A stretch of 11,225 bases of DNA. Origin: Bacteroidota bacterium (GTDB taxonomy: Bacteria; Bacteroidota; Bacteroidia; Chitinophagales; UBA2359). The DNA lies in the NCBI GenBank assembly GCA_020627525.1, contig JAHDGP010000115.1, positions 1 through 11,225 on the forward strand. Direction: 5' to 3'. The notes under the pieces are model-generated. The model was not told the DNA's origin. It made no database searches and was given only the letters and a program-made list of their open reading frames with translations. Position numbers and translations under genes: made by a program. Below are positions 1-6,727 of this stretch, piece after piece (position 1 is the first letter of the stretch; the number at the start of each line of letters is the position of its first letter).

Positions 1-2619
1 TTGTATTTCTTCCGTATCAAGCGGATTACGTAATTCTATCAGCACCCAATCAACTGCATTTATAGGCAAAGCAGTGATTACTCCTCCACCTATAAAACTA
101 TATGGAGCAACATTGTAAGGATGTGCTATTGGAATTAACCCATAATCATTCAGTTTAGTATGCATTTCAGTAAGACCAGTAAAATCCATCGCTCCCTCCA
201 AAAAAACTTTGATATTTACATCTATAATATTGCAATTGGGGTTAGTTGTTGTAAGGTTATCAATACGACGCAATCTAAATGCATCCGCTTCAACAAATCC
301 ATCCGTATTATTCGCATCAATTGTAAAAGAAACATTGCTTGCATTATTTGCAAGTGTCAAAGAATCTATTAAACGCCATTGACCACCTAAAATAGTTTGA
401 TCAACAACATAATTTCTAGTACCATTTGGATGTGTCAATTGACAATTAACATTAGTTGCATTTACATCGTCACTGGGATAAAACATAGAAGCTTCATATA
501 AGCCACTTTGTAAGCTTGAAAAATTAAAGGTGTAAGTTGCATTTGTATTTGCATTCACAAAAACATAATCAGTATTATAAAATCCATCTGGACTGTTATA
601 ATTAATCCATGTTCCAGTTGTACTGATATTTGCAACATCTGTATTATCAATTACAATTTGATTGGCAAATTCTGTTCCGTTTATGTAATCAGAGCAAGCT
701 TTTCCAAATGAAATTCCTTGTCCTATCAACTTATTGGTAGTCCACAAAACACCTGCTTCTGCAAAGTTAAATTCTGTTTCTGGTGTAATGGACAAAAGAC
801 TTGGAGTAGATAAATGTATCAAAGCATAATCTTGTGAAGTAGCTGTATTTATAGCAGAAAAAATACCTGAATCATATTGGTATCCATTGTTAAAGTTTGT
901 TCTATCAATAAAATTTTGTCCTTTTACTACTTGATCTGGATCACTGTAAATAAAATGAAAGTTTCCAAACTGTGTCGGTGCAACTGAATGCATATCAATA
1001 AAAATGGAAAGCTCGTTTTGAGCTGTAATTGCGCCTAGCAAGTTTTTAGCTGCAACTGTTGCATTCCAATGTGAATTGTGACTTGGTGAAATCCAATCTC
1101 TATTAAAATCAACTGGATTTTGATCTTTTCCTGTCTTTCCATCAATGGCTCCTTCAACATCCATCATAGGGACAAAATAAATTATAGCTTCTTTCCTCAG
1201 TCGTTTTGCTTGTTCATCATTGGATACCAAAAACCGCAACATCCCCTCCGTCGCATAGCTTGCCGGCTGCTCAAAATTGTGCATTCTTCCATTGATCCAT
1301 ATCAGTTTTTTATCTGTATCATCCACACAAGGATCTGTAATTCTAACCATTTCAACAGGATTGCCTCCCTCACTTACTGTCAAGTCTGATACTTCATAAA
1401 TATTCTGTGGAGCATTTTGCAAACTGTCTAAATAAACGCTAATCCTCGAATATAAATAAGGCTCAAAAAAAGAAACATAAATTTCGCTACCCTGTAAAGG
1501 CACTGTAAAGATATTGCCCACTTTGGGATTTGAACGAAACCAATCTATATTATTATAACTGTAAAATGTATAGTCTCCCGTAAATTCTGTTATCGCTTCC
1601 AATTGTAAAGGTTGGGTTGCATCCAATCCTAATATTTTACAGTAATAAACAATATTTCTAGTATCATTGGTCTTAAATTCAGAACCTATTTGTACATAAT
1701 TATTTGTTCCTACAGCCAGCAATTCCCCATTTCCACCTTCAAAGTTTGTCTCGACATATGGCTGATTTGTAAACTGACTAAAAAACTTCCACACCTCTTG
1801 AGCGGTAGGAAAATCAGTTTGTGCATTTGCACTACTCGGATAAGAATGCCCTTCTCCCAAAACCAAATAATTCCAAATGGGATTGCTGCAATTTTCATAC
1901 TTATCTCTAACAACCTGGGTACCACTTGGCATATTCAAAGTATCTCTAACTGTAGCCCCACAGTTATTTATACTAATCCAATAGTTAATACTATTTATCA
2001 CAGAAATGCCTTCACCATAACCATCATTCATATCAGGGTAACCAGCAGCAGGTACAAGCGCATCTACAGAACCATGTACATGAAAAACAGGTGTTGGTAC
2101 GGGCGAACAATTATAATAAGTATCGCCAGCCATCAAACCACCAACAGGAGCAATTGCTTTAAAAACCCCTGGAGCATTGCAAGCCAAATGATAACACATA
2201 TAAGCACCATTTGAAAAACCAGTCGCAAATGTCTCTGATGGATTTAACTGATAGGTTTGCTGAACTTCAGCCGCAAGCGCCACTAAAAAACCCACATCAT
2301 CATGATTCCCCAAGGTCATTCCACTGTTCCAATAAGTTACACCAGCATTACTCAATTCGCCTTGAGGATAACATACTGCAAATCCAAAATTATCAGCAAT
2401 AGTATTCATGTTTGTACGATTCATATGATCCGTGGCAGTAGCTGTTCTACCATGAATGGCAAATACTAAAGGAGCATTGGGTGCAATATTTGCAGGTAAA
2501 TAAATATTATAAGTTCTATTTATTCCGTCATGTAACAAAGATCCCGAAATCAATTGAGCATTTAACAAAACTGGAAATAAGCAAATTAGTAGTAAACAAT
2601 ATATCTTAATCGCTTGCAT
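1..2619 (-). CDS. Secreted esterase / CCP-like M14 carboxypeptidase / golvesin-domain fusion (partial, C-terminus off window)
   Basis: The frame is open without a stop from ATG at 2619 to base 1 (873 codons read); the C-terminus lies outside. Residues 1-21 are a Sec signal peptide, likely cleaved at LLNA|Q. Residues ~22-282 resemble LpqC/PHB-depolymerase/feruloyl-esterase alpha/beta hydrolases: oxyanion AIHG (54-57), nucleophile GFSNG (S136), acid HGSVD (D186) and GEGHSYP (H258). Residues ~290-405 resemble the beta domain before the catalytic domain of cytosolic carboxypeptidases (FEGGNGELLAV; EPYLYSRI, 386-393). Residues ~418-640 are an M14 metallocarboxypeptidase: zinc ligands H447 and E450 (GRMHNFE) and H544 (DMHS), substrate-binding FNRDW (N506, R507), probable catalytic E614 (ITPETEF). 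Residues 655-786 resemble the golvesin C-terminal domain (VIDNTD...TGTW to VEADAFRLRR). Residues 794-873 are the Bacteroidota VDWVLIELR module. It probably acts outside the cell on an ester and a peptide C-terminus; substrates are unknown. A T9SS signal beyond the edge is expected but not seen. Confidence 0.85.
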   Translation of the reverse strand, partial: MQAIKIYCLLLICLFPVLLNAQLISGSLLHDGINRTYNIYLPANIAPNAPLVFAIHGRTATATDHMNRTNMNTIADNFGFAVCYPQGELSNAGVTYWNSGMTLGNHDDVGFLVALAAEVQQTYQLNPSETFATGFSNGAYMCYHLACNAPGVFKAIAPVGGLMAGDTYYNCSPVPTPVFHVHGSVDALVPAAGYPDMNDGYGEGISVINSINYWISINNCGATVRDTLNMPSGTQVVRDKYENCSNPIWNYLVLGEGHSYPSSANAQTDFPTAQEVWKFFSQFTNQPYVETNFEGGNGELLAVGTNNYVQIGSEFKTNDTRNIVYYCKILGLDATQPLQLEAITEFTGDYTFYSYNNIDWFRSNPKVGNIFTVPLQGSEIYVSFFEPYLYSRISVYLDSLQNAPQNIYEVSDLTVSEGGNPVEMVRITDPCVDDTDKKLIWINGRMHNFEQPASYATEGMLRFLVSNDEQAKRLRKEAIIYFVPMMDVEGAIDGKTGKDQNPVDFNRDWISPSHNSHWNATVAAKNLLGAITAQNELSIFIDMHSVAPTQFGNFHFIYSDPDQVVKGQNFIDRTNFNNGYQYDSGIFSAINTATSQDYALIHLSTPSLLSITPETEFNFAEAGVLWTTNKLIGQGISFGKACSDYINGTEFANQIVIDNTDVANISTTGTWINYNSPDGFYNTDYVFVNANTNATYTFNFSSLQSGLYEASMFYPSDDVNATNVNCQLTHPNGTRNYVVDQTILGGQWRLIDSLTLANNASNVSFTIDANNTDGFVEADAFRLRRIDNLTTTNPNCNIIDVNIKVFLEGAMDFTGLTEMHTKLNDYGLIPIAHPYNVAPYSFIGGGVITALPINAVDWVLIELRNPLDTEEIQ

Positions 2620-2694
2620 GCTAGGGAAATTGAGGTAAGATAATCAAAACTGAATGTAACTAAAGGTACAAATAAACAGTGACAACTTACAAAT

Positions 2695-2702
2695 CAAATT
2701 TA
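2695..2702 (-). promoter_or_regulatory. Candidate -7 promoter box for the esterase-carboxypeptidase gene
   Basis: The minus strand reads TAAATTTG, matching the Bacteroidota -7 consensus TAnnTTTG, about 75 bases upstream of the ATG at 2619. No TTG is seen at the usual -33 distance, so this is a half-match. It lies just outside the fold-back element at 2718-2921. Confidence 0.3.
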
Positions 2703-2717
2703 TAGAGATCAACTTGA

Positions 2718-2921
2718 TAAGTAAGTGGACATAAGTAATCGGGTAAATCAAAATAAATATTTTTTTGATTTACAAGTGGTCCGACAATTCGGCAAAAAAG
2801 TCAAGCCGGTCCGTCGCACGGTAGCAGGGCTATCGAATGTCGAACCAGGTTTATTTTTTTAACGCCGTAAATCAGAAAAAGATGATTTTTGAATACTTGA
2901 TTACTTTTGTTCACTTACTTA
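2718..2921. repeat. 204-bp fold-back element with terminal inverted repeats (MITE-like)
   Basis: The left end (2718-2740) and the reverse complement of the right end (2899-2921) are both 23 bp, begin TAAGTAAGTG and end AAGTAATC, and match at 21 of 23 positions. Similarity continues inward with small gaps to a shared GATTTAC, at 2767-2773 on the left and as its complement GTAAATC at 2867-2873 on the right. An inner pair, GGTCCGACAATTCG (left, from 2778) and GGTTCGACATTCG (complement of about 2833-2849), adds another arm. The centre is more GC-rich than its surroundings and holds a tight hairpin, CCGT-CGC-ACGG (2811-2821). Each end carries a TA dinucleotide, as expected for TA-targeting (IS630/mariner-type) insertion, but the repeat can explain TA equally well. 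It has no coding capacity. It separates two divergent genes. The mobile-element identity is inferred; a large regulatory RNA hairpin is an alternative. Confidence 0.65.
2902..2909 (+). promoter_or_regulatory. Candidate outward -7 box inside the right terminal repeat
   Basis: TACTTTTG matches TAnnTTTG and points out of the fold-back element toward the gene starting at 2991, about 80 bases away. No convincing TTG lies 19-21 bases upstream. The left repeat has a mismatch at the same place (TACTTATG), so only the right end could serve. Confidence 0.25.
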
Positions 2922-2990
2922 ACTAAAGATTAGTAACAAATACCCTATTAAAAGTCTAAAATTTACATCTTATCAATAAACATCAAATTA

Positions 2991-4463
2991 ATGGGGAATA
3001 TTAAGCTAATTATCATAAGTCTGTTTGTATTAAGCTTATGCCAAATACAGGCACAAATTGAAATTTTTCCAGAAGATTTACCAAATATCAATACCGTAAA
3101 GGTTTTATCATCTCATAGTTATCCTGATATTGAAATTGATAAACTTACAGGTGAACGCGTTTGGGATTACTCCTTTTTAGACAATTCTAATAATGTTGAA
3201 ATCCTTCATTTTGAACCTGCAAATTCGGAACCAGGGTTTGAAACATTTAATGATGCTGAGTTTGCAAGAACTGCATCATTGGGATCAATTATTGGAATGA
3301 ATATAGATACTTTGTTACCACTGACACTCCCTAACCCAACCGCATTTTACAAAAAAGGAGAAGATGGGAATGTTTATTTTTTAGGAATGGATACTGATTT
3401 AGATTTGGGGGAAGTGGTTGATTTAGGCAGGCAAAATTTGATTCCTGACTTTCCTTACAAATTTTGGTCTGGCGGAAAGCTGGGCTTAACCTATTCTTCA
3501 GGTTCTAATTTTGTAATGGATGTATCAGCTGATGATACAGAATTTGATTTACCAAGTTTGATTTCTTTTGTACGATTAAATTTAACATTTAATTCTCAAG
3601 TAAATATTGATGCCTTTGGTTCATTGATTTTACCAGATTCAACTTACGAAGTTTTAAGATATAATGAGTTTTTTGACATTCATGTAAAATTTCAAATATT
3701 TGGTGAAACGCTTGGAGTACCTTTTGAAATTCCTGTCGATGATATTCCGAATATTATTTGGAGTACCATCGGAGTTGATCCAAATGAAGTGGGATTGGAT
3801 ACAACATTCAAAACACAATTTCACAGATTCTTTGCAGAAGATGTAAATTACCCCGTTGCCTCTATAAATTTTGATATTGAAAATGGAGAAACATTAGCAG
3901 TAGCCTCAATAGATTTTATAACGGATGCCGAACCAGCTGAAGGACACGCCTCTTTTTCTTTTGAGCCAGATCCAATGGATTGTAGAAAAATAAATTTCCT
4001 AAATACTTCCGTAGGTCCAGTTATAGATCAGAGTTGGGATTTTGGGCAAGGAGCAGCGACAGATGAATTTAGCCCATCCTTTACTTATCCTGATTTTGGA
4101 GAAACTTATACCGTTCAACTTAGCATTCAAGATACTTCAGGAGCCATCAATATTGATAGCCAGTTGGTAACCATTTGTACAGAAAATCCAGATATGGGAA
4201 TCGAAGAATTAGCATCAAGTCAGCGAATGGTTTGTTTTCCAAATCCAGTGCAAAACCAATTGAACCTTTTAAACAAGGGCTTGAATAGTTCAAGTTTCAC
4301 AACTGAAATTTATTCAATTACTGGTAAATTATTATTGAGCTCAAAATCCTCTCAGCAATTGCACACCATCCAAATGAATGAATTAAATACTGGCACATAT
4401 TTTGTTAAAGTATTTAACAATAATCATCAACCAATATTTTTCCAAAAAATATTAAAACTATAG
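2991..4463 (+). CDS. T9SS-exported protein with PKD domain and type A sorting domain
   Basis: The 490-residue protein starts with a Sec signal peptide (basic K5, hydrophobic 6-17, likely cleavage after IQA21). Residues ~25-320 form an acidic, probably beta-rich region I do not recognise. Residues ~321-400 are a PKD-type Ig-like domain with the typical WDFG (W349) and SPSFTYPDFGETYTVQL strands. Residues ~415-490 are a T9SS type A C-terminal sorting domain: the CFPNP start, a middle segment EIYSITGKLL, and the ending LNTGTYFVKVF...FFQKILKL. It is therefore exported across the outer membrane by T9SS and released or anchored at the surface after removal of the C-terminal domain. No catalytic motif is visible; it may be an adhesin, a structural protein or an unfamiliar enzyme. 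It is divergent from the esterase-carboxypeptidase gene, also secreted, and ends before a clear terminator. ATG at 2991 is chosen because the signal peptide starts there. Confidence 0.9.
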   Translation: MGNIKLIIISLFVLSLCQIQAQIEIFPEDLPNINTVKVLSSHSYPDIEIDKLTGERVWDYSFLDNSNNVEILHFEPANSEPGFETFNDAEFARTASLGSIIGMNIDTLLPLTLPNPTAFYKKGEDGNVYFLGMDTDLDLGEVVDLGRQNLIPDFPYKFWSGGKLGLTYSSGSNFVMDVSADDTEFDLPSLISFVRLNLTFNSQVNIDAFGSLILPDSTYEVLRYNEFFDIHVKFQIFGETLGVPFEIPVDDIPNIIWSTIGVDPNEVGLDTTFKTQFHRFFAEDVNYPVASINFDIENGETLAVASIDFITDAEPAEGHASFSFEPDPMDCRKINFLNTSVGPVIDQSWDFGQGAATDEFSPSFTYPDFGETYTVQLSIQDTSGAINIDSQLVTICTENPDMGIEELASSQRMVCFPNPVQNQLNLLNKGLNSSSFTTEIYSITGKLLLSSKSSQQLHTIQMNELNTGTYFVKVFNNNHQPIFFQKILKL

Positions 4464-4520
4464 CACAAATATTAAAGTTAATCACAAGTATTTATACCTA
4501 TAAGTTACCAAGCATCTATC

Positions 4521-4555
4521 AGGAGCCACTCTAGTCATTTACCAGAGTGGCTCCT
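4521..4555 (+). terminator. Hairpin terminator after the PKD/T9SS gene
   Basis: AGGAGCCACTCT (4521-4532) pairs perfectly with AGAGTGGCTCCT (4544-4555) around an 11-base loop, giving a 12-bp GC-rich stem followed by AATATTTTAT. It lies 57 bases past the stop at 4463 and 46 bases before the stop of the convergent gene ending at 4602. It may also stop transcription from the opposite side, although no T-run is present in that direction. Confidence 0.75.
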
Positions 4556-4601
4556 AATATTTTATATAAAAAAATAACGTTAAAGGAAAAAACCAATAAC
4601 G

Positions 4602-5504
4602 TTACTTAATTAAATTTGACATTTGCATCGCTCGAATCATCCTTGTCATCCCAATTCCGCCGCCTGATCTCGGTATAAAGTTGTGCGACAAAAATTCGTC
4701 TAGTTCTTTTCTAACTCTTGTCTCTGTAAACAAGTCATAAAGTTTCTGTGCGTAAGCACCCCCTTCAATTGTTTCAAAGCCTTTCAGCATCTCTTCTGGA
4801 TTGCAACTTCTCTCTGCTGAACCAATGGTTTCCTGACCATGCATAATAACATCTACTTTATTAGCAATGTTGTAATCTTGCTCATTTCTCTTCATATTCC
4901 AAAACGGATTGGTATATTCAGGGAAGTTCTTTAAGAAGAATATTGGACCGTGATCGTCTACTAGTTTTGCTTCGTGCTCATTTTGCAATTCTTTAACTCC
5001 ATAAGCTTCTGCAACTGCTGCATAATCACCGCCAGGGAAAGAATCTTTGTCACCAAAGCCCAAGAATTCAAGGAATTCAGCCTCCAATTTTATCATTTCA
5101 TCTAATCCTCCATGCATTTCAAATTCAAACATAGGGAAGATCAAGCAGTGACGACCAGGAACAGGATTGGGTTCATTTCTGTAACTTGTACTCAAGCAAA
5201 AATATCCAGCAGCATCTGGTTTTGTCAACAATTCATACTCCAACCACATTTGTCCAGTTTGAGGAAGTGGCCAAATATCTCCAGCATAATTATAACTAGC
5301 AATAGTACTCGGATCTTCACAAGCAGCCATTATACTTAAACGATTTTGAGTATGTACTTCCAAGAAGCCTTTTTGCTCAAAAAAAAGCCTCATTTTTTTC
5401 GTTGCTTGCGAAAATAAATGAGGCTCAATTAGTGGAAAAAATGAAGATTCAACTCCAAACTTTTTTTGTTTCTGCTTTTCAGCAGGATGGACCAAAACTG
5501 ACAT
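4602..5504 (-). CDS. Stand-alone AsnRS/AspRS-like class II synthetase catalytic domain
   Basis: The 300-residue protein has the fold signatures of class II (Asp/Asn/Lys type) synthetases. A motif 1-like helix and strand (GFLEVHTQNRL, 46-55) comes first, then a region resembling the AsnRS LSQSGQLYLE segment (PLPQTGQMWLEYE). Motif 2 is SYRNEP...GRHCLIFPMFEFE (R109, E111, R118, H119, F128-E129) and motif 3 is SGGGIGMTR (280-288, R288). The N-terminal OB-fold anticodon-binding domain of about 100 residues is absent; full AsnRS or AspRS proteins exceed 420 residues. Motif 1 has Gln53 where Pro is usual. Such proteins activate an amino acid with ATP. The best-known comparison is the archaeal AsnRS-related asparagine synthetase (about 290 residues), which makes asparagine from aspartate; that role is inferred. 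It is not E. coli AsnA, whose sequence differs. It lies 90 bp downstream of pyrD on the same strand but has its own promoter match. Confidence 0.75.
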   Translation of the reverse strand: MSVLVHPAEKQKQKKFGVESSFFPLIEPHLFSQATKKMRLFFEQKGFLEVHTQNRLSIMAACEDPSTIASYNYAGDIWPLPQTGQMWLEYELLTKPDAAGYFCLSTSYRNEPNPVPGRHCLIFPMFEFEMHGGLDEMIKLEAEFLEFLGFGDKDSFPGGDYAAVAEAYGVKELQNEHEAKLVDDHGPIFFLKNFPEYTNPFWNMKRNEQDYNIANKVDVIMHGQETIGSAERSCNPEEMLKGFETIEGGAYAQKLYDLFTETRVRKELDEFLSHNFIPRSGGGIGMTRMIRAMQMSNLIK

Positions 5505-5537
5505 AAGTGTATTTTATAAGTTTATAATAAAATTTCT

Positions 5538-5569
5538 CAAATATCTAACAATATTAATTACCAAACAAA
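5538..5569 (-). promoter_or_regulatory. Candidate promoter of the AsnRS-like gene
   Basis: On the minus strand TTTG (5566-5569) is followed after 20 bases by GATATTTG (5538-5545), one mismatch from TAnnTTTG. The spacing fits the Bacteroidota sigma factor consensus. The box ends about 33 bases before the ATG at 5504, so this gene may be transcribed independently of pyrD. The surroundings are very AT-rich, so chance is possible. Confidence 0.35.
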
Positions 5570-5594
5570 TTACTTTAAAAACTTAATAGAGAAT

Positions 5595-6539
5595 TTACAT
5601 AGAATTAACAACGCCTAGTTTTCCTTTATATGTATTTATATCTAAATAGTCTTTTAGCTTCATTAGCTCAATTAATTCATTTTCAATTCTTTCAAAACAA
5701 GAAACGCCTTCCCGCATCAATTGTGTTCCAACTTGTACAGCACTCGCACCGCAAAGTATGTGTTCAAAAACATCTGAACCATTTTTTATTCCTCCACAAC
5801 CAATTACACTTATTTCATTTTTTAACAGTTGTCTAAATTTTCTAACATTTGCCAATGCAGTAGGTTTTATATAGTCTCCTCCTATCCCACCAAATCCACC
5901 TTTGGGATGAATTACAACTTCCTCTTTTTCAATATCTACAATGATGCCATTTCCAATACTATTTATACAAGTAATAAAATCTAATGGATACTGATTTAAT
6001 ATTTCCGCCATTTGTTCAAAGTGAATTAAATCGAAATATGGAGGTAATTTAACGCCAAAGCATCTATCTTTTATTTTACACACATCATCTAGAACAAATT
6101 TTGTTCTCTCAAAATCATATGCAGTTTGTGGTTTTCCAAGAACATTGGGACAAGATAAATTCAATTCCACACCACTAACAAATTCATTATCAACTACTTT
6201 GGAAAGCATTTTTTTATTTTCTTCAAGACTCAAACCAGCTATGGAAAGAAAAAAAGGCTTTTCATATTGTATTAGTTCTTCTGAGGTATTTAAATAAAAA
6301 TCTAAGCCCATATTTGGCAAACCCATAGAGTTAATACTGCCTAGTTCATTTTCAAAATACCGTGGCTTCGGGTTCCCCTCTCTATATTGTTCAGTCGAAC
6401 TTTTTGAAATTATCGCTCCAGCTTTGCTTTTTCCAATATTGTTCAACTCTTCCTTAGTTGCACAAAGTGGACCTGAAGCATTATATATACAAGAGCGTAA
6501 TTCTACCGTACCAATTGTTGTAGAAATATTTGGTTTCAT
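5595..6539 (-). CDS. pyrD: Dihydroorotate dehydrogenase, class 1A (fumarate-linked type)
   Basis: This cytosolic FMN enzyme oxidises dihydroorotate to orotate, the fourth step of UMP synthesis. Counted from ATG at 6539 it has 314 residues, close to Lactococcus lactis PyrDA (311), which it follows almost throughout. Landmarks are NASGP (20-24), KSST (46-49, FMN/orotate-binding lysine), GSINSMGLPN, NLSCPN with catalytic-base Cys130, GVKLPPYFD (K164), NSIGNG (N193), GFGGIGG and CGGI...G at the phosphate site. Class 1A uses Cys, whereas class 2 uses Ser, and needs no PyrK; none is seen here. Fumarate as electron acceptor follows from the family. The frame opens further upstream to ATG at 6617, but the extra 26 residues match nothing and overlap a -7 box at 6560-6567, so 6539 is preferred. 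It is divergent from the UMP synthase gene, which performs the next two steps. Confidence 0.93.
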   Translation of the reverse strand: MKPNISTTIGTVELRSCIYNASGPLCATKEELNNIGKSKAGAIISKSSTEQYREGNPKPRYFENELGSINSMGLPNMGLDFYLNTSEELIQYEKPFFLSIAGLSLEENKKMLSKVVDNEFVSGVELNLSCPNVLGKPQTAYDFERTKFVLDDVCKIKDRCFGVKLPPYFDLIHFEQMAEILNQYPLDFITCINSIGNGIIVDIEKEEVVIHPKGGFGGIGGDYIKPTALANVRKFRQLLKNEISVIGCGGIKNGSDVFEHILCGASAVQVGTQLMREGVSCFERIENELIELMKLKDYLDINTYKGKLGVVNSM

Positions 6540-6559
6540 TTGAAACGTGTTGGTTTGGG

Positions 6560-6567
6560 CAAAGTTA
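6560..6567 (-). promoter_or_regulatory. Candidate -7 box of pyrD
   Basis: The minus strand reads TAACTTTG, a full match to TAnnTTTG, ending 20 bases before the ATG at 6539. Used as a promoter it gives a short leader and rules out the upstream ATG at 6617. No clear -33 TTG is seen. Confidence 0.4.
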
Positions 6568-6589
6568 GTTATTTTCCTTTCAGCATAAT

Positions 6590-6597
6590 TATATTTG
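6590..6597 (+). promoter_or_regulatory. Candidate -7 box of the UMP synthase gene
   Basis: TATATTTG matches TAnnTTTG and points toward the gene at 6728, leaving a leader of roughly 120 bases. It lies 22 bases from the oppositely directed pyrD box, so the two promoters would be back-to-back and could be co-regulated. A TTTG at 6554-6557 is too far upstream to be a normal -33 element. Confidence 0.3.
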
Positions 6598-6727
6598 TTT
6601 GAATTAAAATTAAACACAAAGAACGCAAAGCAAAAATTTTATTTTAATTCCATTTCTCTCTTAAAAATTACTTAGTTATTTATAATCCAATACCATCAAT
6701 TAAAAATTTCCTCCGTAGTATTGCAGT

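Noticed and set aside
1690..2214. A 174-codon plus-strand open frame
   Set aside because: It lies wholly antisense to the esterase domain, is rich in Ile/Ser/His/Cys as expected for a complement of coding DNA, and shows no domain or start signal.
1..2619. Possible frameshift or two separate genes for the esterase and carboxypeptidase
   Set aside because: I read every codon of the minus frame from 2619 to 1; there is no stop and both catalytic sets are in the same frame.
4602..5504. E. coli-type asparagine synthetase AsnA or the EpmA lysyltransferase
   Set aside because: The AsnA landmarks are absent, and the GQMWLEYE/SYRNEP/GRHCLIFPMFEFE series fits AsnRS/AspRS better than EpmA; specificity remains open.
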